Of a stretch of DNA of 64,000 nt, positions 23,601 to 33,835 are shown in pieces (position 1 is the stretch's first letter; each line of letters begins with the position of its first letter). This DNA is from Pseudoneurospora amorphoporcata (taxonomy: Eukaryota > Ascomycota > Sordariomycetes > Sordariales > Sordariaceae): assembly GCA_033297205.1 (NCBI GenBank), contig MU859230.1, forward strand, positions 1-64,000. Direction: 5' to 3'. The position numbers and the translations under genes were made by a program. Under the pieces are notes generated by a model. The model was not told where the DNA came from, did no database searches, and saw nothing but the letters and a program-made list of their open reading frames with translations.

Positions 23601-23831
23601 ACGGGAGCGGCAAGTCCTCCGCAAAGGTTGGGTTCGACCGCGGGCTCAAGGGGATTGAGAAACCCGTCCCAGGCTCCTGGGTCTTCATCTATTAGCCAGG
23701 GCGGTAGACCCCAGTCGGGTTTTCCTGGTAACCCGAACGCGGCGGCACCAAGGCCGATGAGGCAGGGAATTCCGGTTCCCGCGGCAGCAGTTCCTGGGAC
23801 GCCGAGGGACGAAAAATGTGTTGTGATGTGA
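20634..23831 (+). CDS. MINDY-family (DUF544) Lys48-ubiquitin deubiquitinase with CaaX end
   Basis: A single exon of 1065 residues. Residues about 420-740 are the MINDY catalytic domain: it opens YQIKRINWYD, has the active-site segment ILIQNANGPCPLLALVNAL with Cys456, and the histidine segment FRNDHFTTLYKHP with His681. Family members trim Lys48-linked ubiquitin chains. After the domain, residues about 784-815 form an acidic ubiquitin-interacting type helix (DLALALQLQEEEEQ), then a Gly/Arg-rich and Ser/Pro-rich tail ending CVVM, a CaaX prenylation signature. The N-terminal 400 residues are disordered and carry three copies of a (V/I)PxxLRPG motif (about 54-63, 95-107, 125-137), the last followed by TNPF, a possible EH-domain ligand. 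The start is either 20634 or 20712; both have acceptable context. Confidence 0.92.
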   Translation: MVTRKPLPANATLDPAVRREPSWSSAMNSEANMAWNDEREGQQRQGASDGQAGDVPRSLRPGQSFSNLSGIEDDNIWADNNPEGNRSATGGEPGDIGRVPTVLRPGGNAQPSKSGATEADKVGGDINRIPTVLRPGGSHGQPETNPFKKKMLGSTPANEGEGTIPAQPAYSPPVPPVLFPSFSNLSISEGPEQSKNPWQPSPNHQEEGPAQPLIPDLQQNHTGGDPWKSPTSSQQLTPGPSMSPPTLLLLPSDEDSAKWDERRLQKAPELLPPTTGEETLDDSHAWDDLGDLSRGRAPAKPPATTADDWNLIDIDTRPGPPSRRSTWEDFGDDDEGSPKPATENNIPAPAAPPTIGAVVPPTPPPAVASTATSTVPPNSMPVVEQAPPLPERRTGDNAPELPPRSTEAQASSSTQPLRQVDRSETYQIKRINWYDATAEANPRTSPILIQNANGPCPLLALVNALILSTPAHQDNTVLVETLRSREQVSLGLLIDAVFDELMSERRLGEDAVLPDITELYNFLQSLHTGMNVNPRFVPTKQMEDAFNQTSLSNLPPTERGGQIPGTFESTREMRLYSTFSIPLIHGWLPPKNDPVYGAFERQAASYDDAQSLMFREEELEAKLSSPDGQGLTENEQQMLQDIFAIKDFWKTSATQLTTWGLGVISSSMKPGAVAILFRNDHFTTLYKHPQTGKLMTLVTDAGYATHDEIVWESLVDVNGERAEFFSGDFRPVGGASHDPSNNSAASHGNSGEGSGWTTVQGRRGRDQRGNVQEDAPTSPSHEQEDHDLALALQLQEEEEQRHREEQERRRRERELSEQFIEQQARTPNGQQIQGRGQGHARGGGLGGGGSLRGGRGGSTASLGSQRAAALASRSSLSVASTAPSMRRSTSSMNVSANNGGGASPTANRTGARTSGQTLRSLIPPLPGQQPQPFTNRAADEAVEDAPPSYDVAATQAPYIPPEGHPSHPSSSPTATRATVATGAGATSPRTGAASPPQRLGSTAGSRGLRNPSQAPGSSSISQGGRPQSGFPGNPNAAAPRPMRQGIPVPAAAVPGTPRDEKCVVM

Positions 23832-24590
23832 TGGTGGTTTATGTATTAAGTTTGAGTCGATGCCATTCATTATTCTGGCCGCGTGGCGTGGTTTGGTGTT
23901 TAAGTTCAGGCACAAGGGTGCAGTGTGTTGTTCGAGTGCCATGATGAAGAAACGAATGATACCAAAGAGGATTGGAGTTGAGGATTTGTTTCCTTGATGG
24001 TCAGAATGGGTTTTTTTTTCGACTTGCAGTATATCTCCAATGGTTAGATACTCCCTGGAAGAGAGTAGAGCGGTCTCCAATGTAGTCATACTGGGTGGTA
24101 TCAACAAAACTGATATTGTCCGGTGATTTTGTTGGGAGTCTGCAGCTATACATCACGGATGAAACCAGTGGTAACATTTCAGGGCAGTATCTGGGCGGTG
24201 ATAGGCGGAAATGTCGTTAGTGATCACTGTAACACGAGGTTAGATTGCCTCCCGTCTGTTGGGATGATTGCGGAGTGCTTTCATTGACATCATTGGTCGT
24301 CCGAGCATCGGTGACGGTGATATTAAAGTGGCCCATGCCAACGAATATAAACAACTCTTACGAACTATCCGTTGCATCTTCTCACTTTCTTTCCCTCGGT
24401 TTGCACCTTCTCTCTGTGGTTTTTCCTTATGGTCATCGGGTCGGGTCATAACCATCCCTATTCAGTGGAACAAGAGGGTTCTGAGGAAAACATCACCCGT
24501 CCGCGGACCGATAGCTTGGAAGTTGCCGTTCACCTTTGACTTGGCAACCTCACCAGATAAGTCGTCGGCCGAGCGCCAACAGAGAGGAAG
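23832..24590. other. Intergenic region before the steroid-reductase-like gene
   Basis: 3' flank of the MINDY gene and promoter of the next gene. The small plus-strand frame at 24268-24594 overlaps the next start and has no recognisable feature. Confidence 0.55.
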
Positions 24591-25553
24591 ATGACGACCA
24601 CCGTAGGCCTAATCGACAATTGGTATCCTCCCACGAGGGAGAATTACGATCTCATTCTTTCCCTGTGGAAATGGTTCCCAGTGGTATGTGTCACAGCTCT
24701 ACCTTGAACGTTCTCCATCCCAACTGACACAGCTGATTAGGCCGCCTCCCTTCAATGGGCCACCTCCTGGTACGGAATGGGCAAGACCTCAGTCACTAGC
24801 CGCCTCAACTTGCCCGGCCGGATTGGCTGGCTCACCATGGAGGCGCCTGGCTTCATGACCCTTCTCTACATGATGCGCACCCTCCCCGCCCAGCACGGCT
24901 TCACCCTTAGCGACCTGCCATGGCAAAACAAGGTGCTCGCCGGCCTCTTCGTCATCCACTACTCCTACCGCGCCATTGCCTTCCCCTTCCTGCAACCCAG
25001 CATGGCGCCCATGCACATCGTCGTCTGGCTCTCCGCTCTTGGCTTCCAGATCATCAACGGAACCCTCATCGGCTCCTGGCTGGCCGCCTACGGTCCCACG
25101 AGCCACGCGGCATGGGCCAAGCAGCTATCCAGCTCGTTTCCCACGCTCCAGTTTACCTGCGGAATTGCGCTCTTCTACGTCGGCCTGATGGCGAATTACT
25201 ACCACGACGACGAGCTGCGGGAGATCCGACGCCGGGAGAACCGCAGGCAGGAGAGGTTGGCGAAGCAGAATGGGCAGAAGGGCCAGCCGGGCAAGACGGT
25301 GGAGAAGCACTACGAGATTCCCAAGGCGGGCCTGTTCAAGGTGATGCTTTACCCGCATTACTTTTGCGAGTGGATCGAGTGGCTTGGGTTCTACATGGCG
25401 GCTGGTTGGGGGTGTCTGCCGGCCAGGTGCTTCTTGCTAAATGAGGTCGCGGCCATGTTGCCTAGGGCCGTGAAGGGCAAGCAGTGGTATATGGAGAAGT
25501 TTGGGAGGGAGAAGGTTGAGAAGAAGTGGGCGGTTATTCCGGGGGTTTGGTGA
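24591..25553 (+). CDS. Steroid 5-alpha-reductase family protein (SRD5A/DET2-like)
   Basis: Two exons (24591-24683, 24741-25553) give 301 residues. Several hydrophobic segments are visible (for example MTLLYMMRTL, VLAGLFVIHYSYRAIAFPFL, MHIVVWLSALGFQIINGTLIG, FTCGIALFYVGLMANYYHDD). The C-terminal block (YEIPKAGLFKVMLYPHYFCE, WIEWLGFYMAAGW, WYMEKFGREK, IPGVW) is the NADPH-binding catalytic end of the 3-oxo-5-alpha-steroid 4-dehydrogenase superfamily. Such enzymes reduce an enone or enoyl double bond in the ER membrane. In fungi the physiological substrate is not clear from sequence. The length is close to DET2/SRD5A1 and it lacks the ubiquitin-like N-terminus of Tsc13 enoyl-CoA reductases. A charged insertion (RRRENRRQERLAKQNGQKGQ) lies at a cytosolic loop. 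The first exon (MTTTVGLIDNWYPPTRENYD) joins in frame. Confidence 0.88.
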
Positions 25554-26154
25554 GCTCTTCGTCATCTCGTTTGGAGTTGGGCATGAGTAGCTGGATTAGG
25601 TGATGGGCTGGGCGTAAACGTATGAGGAAGTTTGAAGAACGTGAACAGGTCGTAGCATCTGTTAAGCATTGCGAGGTTGAACAGCCATGAAACTACCTGA
25701 TCAAAGACTGATGGTAATGCAAATGGTCATATCCCGTGTGGCCGTTCGTGATATGGGATGTTAACCATGATCGGGCATGAAGCTTGATCCGGGCCCCGCC
25801 ATTTGCAATCGCACCGTCCTCGCCCAATGCTGAACCGGTGGGGCCTTACAGTGCTGCTTACAGTGGCAATTCGGCACTCAACCCGCCAACCAACGCTGGA
25901 AATACCCTACAACTTTGGGCCAAACGGAGCCTCAATTCCACTTCACTTCAAGTGCACAGTGATGGAAGTAAACAAATAAGACGCGACAAAGCCAACGTAA
26001 CGGGATGAACTCGTCACCCTTACTCTTGCAATCTTCTGGTCAGAAATTGAAGCTGTAAGGCTTCGATCATCCATCAATTTCCGGTCTTGATGGAAATTGG
26101 CGCCACACAATTCCTGCGACCTGGCGGGGAAAAACACCAACGGCAAAAGTCGCG
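25554..26154. other. Intergenic region
   Basis: 3' flank of the reductase-like gene and promoter of the RecQ gene; nothing else seen. Confidence 0.6.
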
Positions 26155-27781
26155 ATGCCTCTCCTAAGGAGCGACTCTTTCAAGGACATAGACTTCACTC
26201 TTCGTCGACAGTTCGGGAAGGAGAATTTCAGGTATGAACAGTTTCATACCGATTCTTTCATGATATTATCTAACCGCTTTTTGCAGACCACATCAAAGAG
26301 ATATCATCAAAGCTGCCCTCGACGGCCATGATGTCTTCGTCCAGGCTGCCACCTCGTTCGGCAAGAGTCTGTGTTTTCAGCTTCCAGCCGTTATTGACCG
26401 TGGGAGTATGTTTCTCATCTTCAACACGGCTTCCGGTTGAGATAATCCCGTCCTGACCTTTTCCGCCCAGTCACTATCGTGATCTCTCCATTGCTCAGTC
26501 TAATGGTAGGTATCGATCCTCAGACATGTGTCCACGCTACCCTCCACTGACACTCTTCAGATGAACCAAGTCGAAACCCTCAAGGCATCAGATGTGGACG
26601 CTCGCACCTTAAACAGCAACACTACGATGCCGGAGCGGGACTACATCTACGCAGATCTCGCAACGGGGCATCCCCTTACGCGGCTTCTTTACGTGACTCC
26701 CGAGCTATGCTCCGGCGACCACTTCCGGCGAAAGTTGAAACATGTCTATGAGCAACAAGAGCTAGCACGCATCGTGGTTGACGAAGCCCACTGCATCTCA
26801 GAATGGGGTCACGACTTCCGCAAGGACTTCAAGCGACTTTCCTGGTTCCGTGAGACCTTCCCCGATGTACCAGTCATGTGTCTCACCGCCACAGCCAACG
26901 ATCAAGTCCGCCGCGATGTGCTCACCACACTCGGGCTGGACAAGACACCCGGAAAACTGAAGATCTTCAGCATGACAGCCCACCGACCGAACCTGCACCT
27001 TGAAGTGCGTTTCACGAGCGACGAAGCCAACGATCGCTACGACGATTTCGTTACCTGGCTTAAGGGTGTGTACGACCGCCGCGCGGCCGCGGATCGTAAA
27101 GCTGAGCTGGACGCCACCGGTGAGCGCGTCGAGAACGTCCCGGGGATCATCTACACAATCTCCCGCGACGAAGTCGAGTCGCTCGCGGCCGCGCTACGAC
27201 ACGACGGCATCGGCGCGCGGCCGTTCCACGCGAAGCTGCCGAACCAGACGAAGGAGGAGACGCTGGCCAAGTGGATCGCCAACGAGCCGGGGTACAATAT
27301 CATCGTTGCCACGACGGCCTTCGGCATGGGCATCGACAAGGAGAACGTGCGGTTCGTCGTGCACTGGCGGCTGCCCAAGTCGTTTGAGGGGTACTACCAG
27401 GAGGCCGGGCGGGCGGGCCGTGACGGGAACGCGAGCTATTGCTTTCTTTATTACAGTCGCGAGGATAGGGACCGGGTGTGTAACTTGGTCATGAGGGAGC
27501 CGGTGTCGAAACACGCGGGAGCGGATGGGATCAATAATAAGCAGGCGAGGCAGGAGAGCCTCAGCAGGCTGGTGGCGTATTGTGAGGATACGAGTTCTTG
27601 TCGGCATGCGGCGATTTGTAGGTATTTTGGCGAGACCCAGGTGCCTGAGTGCGATTATGCGTGTGACTGGCATAAGGATCCGCAGGGGCTGAGGAGACGG
27701 ATGGCGAGGGGGCTGGCGAGTGAGGAATGGATTAGTACTCAGCGGGAAGAGGGGATGTATGATGAGTATTGGAGTGAGTAG
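26155..27781 (+). CDS. Short RecQ-family DNA helicase
   Basis: Four exons (26155-26231, 26287-26405, 26471-26505, 26561-27781) give 483 residues. Helicase motifs appear in RecQ order: motif 0 (FGKENFRPHQRDII), Walker A ATSFGKS with Lys52, IVISPLLSLM, the DEAH box at 151-154 followed by the RecQ aromatic loop (CISEWGHDFR), LTATA, ATTAFGMGIDKENVRFVVHW, and YYQEAGRAGRDG. The C-terminal zinc-binding region follows, with Cys-rich CEDTSSCRHAAICRYF and CDYACDW. There is no HRDC domain and no long N-terminus, so it corresponds to the short RecQ class rather than to large Sgs1/BLM/QDE-3 proteins; the two-RecQ state of Neurospora (QDE-3 and RECQ2) makes it a candidate RECQ2, which I cannot verify. RecQ enzymes unwind DNA 3' to 5' in repair and recombination. 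It converges on the Cce1 gene 257 bp away. Confidence 0.9.
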
Positions 27782-28038
27782 GGCTGAAGGGGGAGGATTG
27801 GAGTTTAGTGAGGTAGCTGGTCGATCTCTTGGTTGAAGCAGTGTTTGAGGTCTAGATTAATATGATACCCATGTTTTTATACATAGTCTGGCGCTGTAAC
27901 AATATGTCATCTTTGCAAGGTGGTAGTTACGATTTCGCGGGCAACGCAGTGAGAGAACGCAGTTTGTTACATTTTTGTGACAGGTATCTTGACAACACTT
28001 TATCGTACATACAGTAGCTCTGTCTCGAGCCCGCCGTT

Positions 28039-29529
28039 TTATAGACCTCCGCCCGTTGTTCTCTTCCTCTCCGGAATTCCCAGCTTGGGCTTCTCCGGTT
28101 CCACGTTATCCTCCATAATCCACGGCTTCCTCTTGATAGCTTCCTCCAACTGTAACCCCCACTCCATCCAGGCGAGCCCCTGAGTAACCGAGTCGCACAA
28201 GTCGTCAATCTTCTCGAGGTGTTCGCCCTTGGTAACGCGCTCCGTTCTCTCCGTCCTCTTGCCCTTCAATGTGCCAACGCCGAGGGACTCGGGGAGTTCC
28301 TTTGGCTCCGGCATTGTTACAGCATCGTTCCTCAGTTTCTGCTTGGTCAGATACATCAGACTGTGGATATTGCTAGGAACGACCCTTACGAAATACTGGG
28401 CCATGCGCTGCATCTCCTTGTTTGCGAGACCGAGCTTTTCCTGGTTCTTGAACCACGAAGCCAAAAGCATCATGCGGGCCTTCTTAACGTCCTTGATCTT
28501 GGCATTAACTTGCTTGTCGTCAACGTTGATGGGCTCCTGGAACGGGTTGAGAAGCTCGTCATCCTGATCCTCCTTGGGTGAAATTTCGCGAGGCAACGAA
28601 TTGAGGCTAGCCGGTTTCCGCTTTGGCGTGAACCTTTTGGACTGGTGAAGTTGTTCGACGTGGGGTATTTCATTTTCGTACTTGTCTATAAGATAGTTGA
28701 CCACGCGCTTGGGCGGCACGGCAACCACGACGCCCTTGAACTCGCCGCGAGCTTTCATGACCTCCAGAATGGCGTAGATCATGGACTCGAGCATGTTTAC
28801 ACGGACGGTCCACTCAAAGATGCCGGCCGCGTTGGCGGTGCGGAAGCGCTGACGCTCAATGAGAATGTGGGTGGGGGTTTGGGGCAGGATATGTTCCGTG
28901 ATAAGGCGGTAGGCCATGTCGGCCATGGCGTTAGGGGCAAAGTTCTCCCCGATGGCGTCCGTATTCCTTCCGTCTATATTGTTCGTTTCAAGCCAGGGCA
29001 AAAGATTGAGGTGGCGCCATTTGTGCAGGTCCGCCACACGTCTTGTAGTGTTGTGTATATCATAGAGACTCATATCATACTCCTTTTCCCACATCAGATT
29101 TGATCCGGGCTTTCGCACAAACTCGTTGTTCGTGGTTGATTCAAGCTGCTCGAAGAACGAGGCCGTGTCAATCACATTCTCTGCTCTGGGCCTCTTGAAC
29201 CCAATTCCTTTGTCTCCAGTAGAAGAATTCCCTTCGGTCATGGCCCTGCTGAACCCGATCCCTTCGTCTCCGGGCAAAGGATACTCTCGGGCCTTGGCGT
29301 TGCTGTTTTGCAAGGCTGGAGTGAGAAGACTGTAGGCAAAGTTCTTGAGACCCAGGTCGATGCTGAGAATGCGAGATTCAGGCTCCAAAGGTTTGTGCTC
29401 TCTAGCAGCGGTTCGAATACGGTTGAATAGTAGAAGCTTTGAACCAGACTTTGGCAGACCACACCGGACCATGAGCTCCTGCAACTTAGCAAGGGACAGC
29501 TTGGCCAATTGGGGATGCTTGGACAGCAT
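28039..29529 (-). CDS. cce1: Mitochondrial Holliday-junction resolvase Cce1/Ydc2
   Basis: A single exon of 496 residues from the first in-frame ATG at 29529 (the frame is open further upstream without an ATG). Residues about 5-40 look like a SAP-type DNA-binding helix pair (LAKLSLAKLQELMVRCGLPK, SGSKLLLFNRI). The RNase H-fold resolvase core begins SRILSIDLGLKNFAYSLL, with Asp58 as the first acidic catalytic residue. It continues with HILIERQRFRTANAAGIFEW and VNMLESMIYAILEVMKARG, and a later basic region. Cce1/Ydc2 resolves four-way DNA junctions in mitochondria and so allows mtDNA segregation. The protein is longer than yeast Cce1 (about 350 residues); the extra length is a variable acidic insertion around residues 75-130 and a low-complexity region near 310-350. 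A mitochondrial presequence is not obvious from this start. Confidence 0.88.
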   Translation of the reverse strand: MLSKHPQLAKLSLAKLQELMVRCGLPKSGSKLLLFNRIRTAAREHKPLEPESRILSIDLGLKNFAYSLLTPALQNSNAKAREYPLPGDEGIGFSRAMTEGNSSTGDKGIGFKRPRAENVIDTASFFEQLESTTNNEFVRKPGSNLMWEKEYDMSLYDIHNTTRRVADLHKWRHLNLLPWLETNNIDGRNTDAIGENFAPNAMADMAYRLITEHILPQTPTHILIERQRFRTANAAGIFEWTVRVNMLESMIYAILEVMKARGEFKGVVVAVPPKRVVNYLIDKYENEIPHVEQLHQSKRFTPKRKPASLNSLPREISPKEDQDDELLNPFQEPINVDDKQVNAKIKDVKKARMMLLASWFKNQEKLGLANKEMQRMAQYFVRVVPSNIHSLMYLTKQKLRNDAVTMPEPKELPESLGVGTLKGKRTERTERVTKGEHLEKIDDLCDSVTQGLAWMEWGLQLEEAIKRKPWIMEDNVEPEKPKLGIPERKRTTGGGL

Positions 29530-31042
29530 GGTGTACAACTGGCCGGTAACACCGGACTTGCCTGAAGTCCAAAAATTCCTCGAAAGCGATCGTAAAGACA
29601 GCAATTTGTTGTATCCGGGCCTCTCCCAGCAGCCGAGTGATTCGAGTGGCTTGAAGGTGAAATTCAACGCCTATCTTCGGTTGCTCACGCAAACACAGCT
29701 CTCGCCTCTTTGATGGCGAACGGGTGAGAGACTCTCTTTCGTTTGAGTATCCGGTTGGAGAGTCGTGAGATGCCTGGAGCGAGGTGAGACGACTGGTGTT
29801 TGTGTTGTGTTGTCTTGATTCGGTCTCTCGCTGCCCCAAAAGGAATAGTGGAAGTTTGTAGATGAAAGTGAAAATACCACACTATCTGGGACGTCTTGTC
29901 CAGTACGTCTCTTCTGTTATCATGTAGCTGACACTGTAGGGTAAAAACTTTGGCAATTCACCTGTCCTCCGCGGTATTGGTCAATTCTTGCCGAGAACTC
30001 CATTATGGTCTAGGCCCAAATGCCTGCCGGGCTTCAAGAACCTTGCTGGTATGGGTAACTGCGGCAGGCAAATTCTAGGTTCCTGTCGCGGCAATCGTTC
30101 CGGCGCATCAGATGCAAATGGATGTTTGACGGTGGCATCCAATGCAATTGACCAAACAAAAGTCCCGTTCCTGCCTTCCATCCCAACGTCTCCCGGGATC
30201 CATCCACGGGTGATTATAGCACATACCTCTATTTGAACTCTCAGTGGTATTTCAAATTTCCAAGTTTCACAACTCATAAATCATCTAGACTTTCCCCTTG
30301 CGGACTGTCTGAGAAACCCGATGGTCGATGTCGAGTCTTTGCTTACATGATCGACTTCCACGCGATTCGGCATTCTGCGTTGCTTACCTACCATAACCCA
30401 CCCTCATAACTCGTCTCCTATTATTTTTTTGTACACTAGCTCTTTTCAGCTTCGTTGAGAGATGCGGTTCCTATGATATCATTACTCAGAGGATGGCAAG
30501 ATAGAAGAAAGACGGAGAAGCCGTAGCAGATTCTACAGACACAAGAGGTCGGGATTCTCTCTGTTGGTTGTGTAATCTGGAATGATATATATTCGGATTA
30601 AACATCGGGAACTTTTATGTCTACAATCCTACCACCACCGCTAATTCGGCATGGTTACCGGACACGGCTGCGCTTGCGTCACATAGGGTCCAGGTCACGT
30701 CACCATTCCAAATCCCCAATTGTCCTCTGATATGCCTGTCACAATTGGAGCAAGGTACCTAGGTAAGTAGTCCCCCACTTAAGACAGTGTGCCGACACTA
30801 GCGTAAGGTACATATTCCAAATCCTGGGGCCGCCAGCCTGCACAGTCCTCGCAGACACAGACAACTACCCGCCCCAACAGCACCGCAACCGTGCCTGAAG
30901 GATTACCAACCGCAACCGCAGCTGTCGCAACCGATACCCTGCGGCCGTCTTTTTATTTACTCTCCGACCCTGCGTCCGCCCAGACCACTCCTATTTGCGA
31001 TACCAGCCCGGACACCGTTGTGGTGGCTTATATCTTTCGTCC
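29530..31042. other. Divergent promoter region between Cce1 and glutathione reductase
   Basis: 1.5 kb with no supported gene. The last 200 bases are pyrimidine-rich and are the likely leader of the glutathione reductase gene. A CACGTCAC-containing CRE-like site near 30695-30702 was noted but not tested. Confidence 0.55.
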
Positions 31043-32638
31043 ATGCCCTCTCTGTCCTTCCTTGTTCGGCCTTCTGTTGTCTCGTCCAGACTAGCTTCAG
31101 GCCGAGTTGGTTCTTTGTCTAGACATTTCTCCGTTACAGCTCTCAACATGGCTCCCATTTCCAAGGAAACCGACTTTCTCGTCATTGGTGGTGGCAGTGG
31201 TGGCATTGCGACTGCCCGCGCTGCTGCTGGCAAGTATGGCATCAGGTCCATGGTAGTCGAGGGCAAGCGCTTGGGAGGTACATGCGTCAACGTTGGGTAA
31301 GTGACATGCAACTTTGTTGTCATTGCGGCCCGTCTACCTCGAATAATCAACATCTAACTGGAAGCTATCTTCCTCTGCAGCTGCGTACCCAAAAAGGTCA
31401 CCTTCAATGCCGCTTTCATTGCCGAAACCGCTCACCAGGCCAAGGACTACGGCTTCAGTTTCCACGAGACTGCTCCCTTCGACTGGACTACCTTCAAGCA
31501 CAAGCGCGACGCCTATGTTGCCCGTCTCAACGGCATCTATGAGCGCAACCTCGCCAACGACGAGGTCGAGTATGTTCACGGCTGGGCCAAGCTCCTGTCC
31601 CCCAACTCGGTCGAGGTCACTCTTGATGATGGCACCAAGTCTGTCGTCAACGCCAAGAAGATCCTGATCGCCGTGGGCGGCAACCCCACCATCCCTCCTC
31701 ATATCCCCGGCTCCGAATACGGCACCAACAGCGACGGGTTCTTCGATATCGAGACCCTTCCCAAGAAGGTTGCTCTTGTTGGCGCCGGTTACATTGCTGT
31801 TGAGTTTGCTGGCATGTTCAACGCCCTCGGCGTGGAGACCCACCTTTTCATCCGCCACGATACCTTCCTTCGCAGCTTCGATCCTATGATCCAGCAGGTA
31901 TCAGTCAAGGAGTATGAGCGCCTTGGAGTCAAGATCCACAAGAAGAGTCACCTCACTAGCGTCGAGAAGGATGCGGCCGGCAAGCTGGCTATCAACTTCA
32001 AGGAGGGAGAGGGCGGGCAGTCTATTGCCGATGTTGACCACCTCATCTGGGCTGTTGGCCGCACACCGGCGGTTGAGGGTCTCGGCTTGGACAAGGCCGG
32101 CATCAAGACCAACGAGAAGGGCTACATTGAGGTGGATGAGTACCAGAACACCAGCACCGAGAACATCTATGCTCTTGGTGACGTGTGCGGTCGCATCGAG
32201 TTGACCCCTGTTGCCATTGCTGCCGGCCGCAGGCTGGCCGCCCGTCTGTTTGGCCCCGAGGAGTTCAGGACAGCCAAGCTGAGCTACGAAAACGTGCCAT
32301 CCGTTGTGTTCGCGCACCCTGAGATTGGTTCCATCGGCCTTACCGAGCCAGAGGCGGTTGCCAAGTACGGCGCCGAGAACCTCAAGATTTACAAGTCCAA
32401 CTTCACTGCCATGTACTACGCCATGATGCAGCCCGAGGACAAGGCGCCTACCGCCTATAAGCTCATTTGCGCCGGCCCCGAGGAGAAGGTTGTTGGTCTG
32501 CACATCATCGGCCTTGGCAGCGGCGAGATCCTCCAGGGCTTCGGTGTTGCCATGAAGATGGGCGCGACCAAGGCCGACTTCGATAGCTGCGTGGCTATTC
32601 ATCCCACCAGTGCTGAGGAGTTGGTGACTCTCAGATAA
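31043..32638 (+). CDS. gtr-1: Glutathione reductase, probably dual-localised
   Basis: Two exons (31043-31296, 31381-32638) give 503 residues, or 468 from an internal ATG at 31148. The flavoprotein disulfide reductase layout is complete: FAD-binding DFLVIGGGSGGIATARAAA, the redox pair in GGTCVNVGCVPKK (Cys81 and Cys86 in the long form), the NADPH-binding VALVGAGYIAVEFAGMF, YALGDVCG, and the C-terminal dimer histidine in CVAIHPTSAEELVTLR. It reduces glutathione disulfide with NADPH. The first 35 residues (MPSLSFLVRP..., Arg/Ser-rich, no acid) look like a mitochondrial presequence. In yeast Glr1 the two ATGs give mitochondrial and cytosolic forms, so the same is likely here. The intron lies between the two redox cysteines. 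The symbol is the Neurospora name as I recall it. Confidence 0.95.
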
Positions 32639-33509
32639 AGAGAGTGCGGATGGGCGAAAAAGGGTGGTTCTTATTTGTTGTACCTGTTTAAACCGGATAT
32701 ACCTTTGCATGTTTGGGTGATGGTGTTTATTCGTAGCGTGGCAGCCTTATTAGAAAAAAAAAAAGTTGGAAATGATACCTGAACATAGAACACTTTCGAA
32801 ATACCATTCTGAACGTTGTCATGGGTTCTGAATTGCTGTTGGAATGTAACCTTTTGGGTGAGTGTAGGTTAAGGACGTGGGACCTTGAGACCGCCGAGAT
32901 ACAAGTAGGCGAGGTAAACGAAGGACGGGAATGATAACCTACGCGATAAGCGCCATAGAGTTTGCTCCGATAAGGGAACCGGCTTTGACGTGCTATGTAC
33001 CTTGAGGTGTGCAAGCTCGAGAGCTTAGGCCAGTTTCGGCTGAGGGTACTTGGCAGCTGGAGGAATGGGAGATGGCAAGAGGACCCATTTGCAGCGTGCA
33101 AGTACCGGTATGGCGAGCCATTTCAACCTGATGCGCAAAAAGTCATACCACCACAAGTGGAATACCGATGGCCTGCGACTGGCCAGGCCCGACACCCACC
33201 ATGCGCAGCTGCCAGACCTGTGCGGCCAGCTGAGACAGCCGAGCTTATTCCCAATCCCGAACGTCAAGATTCCGCACTAGCGTCACGGACCACCACGGGC
33301 AGCTCCTCCAGTTTCATCACCACACTCCAAGTGCTTTCCCACCCTCGACTCTCCCTGACACCAGCTTCTGACCGAGCAAGGAATCGCCAAATCTCCACTC
33401 AAGGTATGCCGTTCTCCTTGCGATACCACTCTGCAGCTCCCCTCAAGCTCTGCCCCTTTGAATTCATTCGGAAAGCTGACTGCGTGTGAATTGCTTTGCG
33501 AGAAAAAAG
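32639..33509. other. Intergenic region
   Basis: 3' flank of glutathione reductase and promoter of the cytochrome oxidase subunit gene. A 164-codon plus frame at 32995-33489 has no recognisable feature and is not called. Confidence 0.55.
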
Positions 33510-33835
33510 ATGTTCTCCCGTGTTGCCCTCCGCGCGGCTCCCCGCCAGCAGCCCTTCAGCCTCGTTGCTCGCCGCACCTTCCAGACCACCCGCGCCCAGC
33601 TCTCGTCGCCCTACCACTACCCCGAGGGTCCCCGCTCCAACCTTCCCTTCAACCCTAAGACCCGCTTCTTCTGGTTCCGTTACCTCATGTACTGCGTCGT
33701 CGGCTTTGGTACTCCCTTTGGCATTGCCGGTGCGTGATATTATCCCTGTCCGAGAGAGCGAAAAGTATACGGTCCCACTGACGTAATCTGGTTCCAACCA
33801 CAACAGTCTGGCAGACCTACCGCCCCCGCGCTTAG
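33510..33835 (+). CDS. cox8: Cytochrome c oxidase subunit VIIc/Cox8
   Basis: Two exons (33510-33729, 33807-33835) give only 82 residues. The N-terminus MFSRVALRAAPRQQPFSLVA, then RRTFQTTRAQL, is a typical cleavable mitochondrial presequence. The mature part (SSPYHYPEGPRSNLPFN, then FFWFRYLMYCVVGFGTPFGI) has the conserved pre-membrane segment and a single transmembrane helix of the COX7C (mammal)/Cox8 (yeast) subunit, which packs at the edge of complex IV. The last nine residues (VWQTYRPRA) come from the 29-base second exon. The small size and tiny final exon make it easy to miss. The ATG at 33510 is the first in frame. Confidence 0.92.

Noticed and set aside
31901..32710. 269-codon minus-strand frame
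   Set aside because: Antisense of glutathione reductase with no domain of its own.
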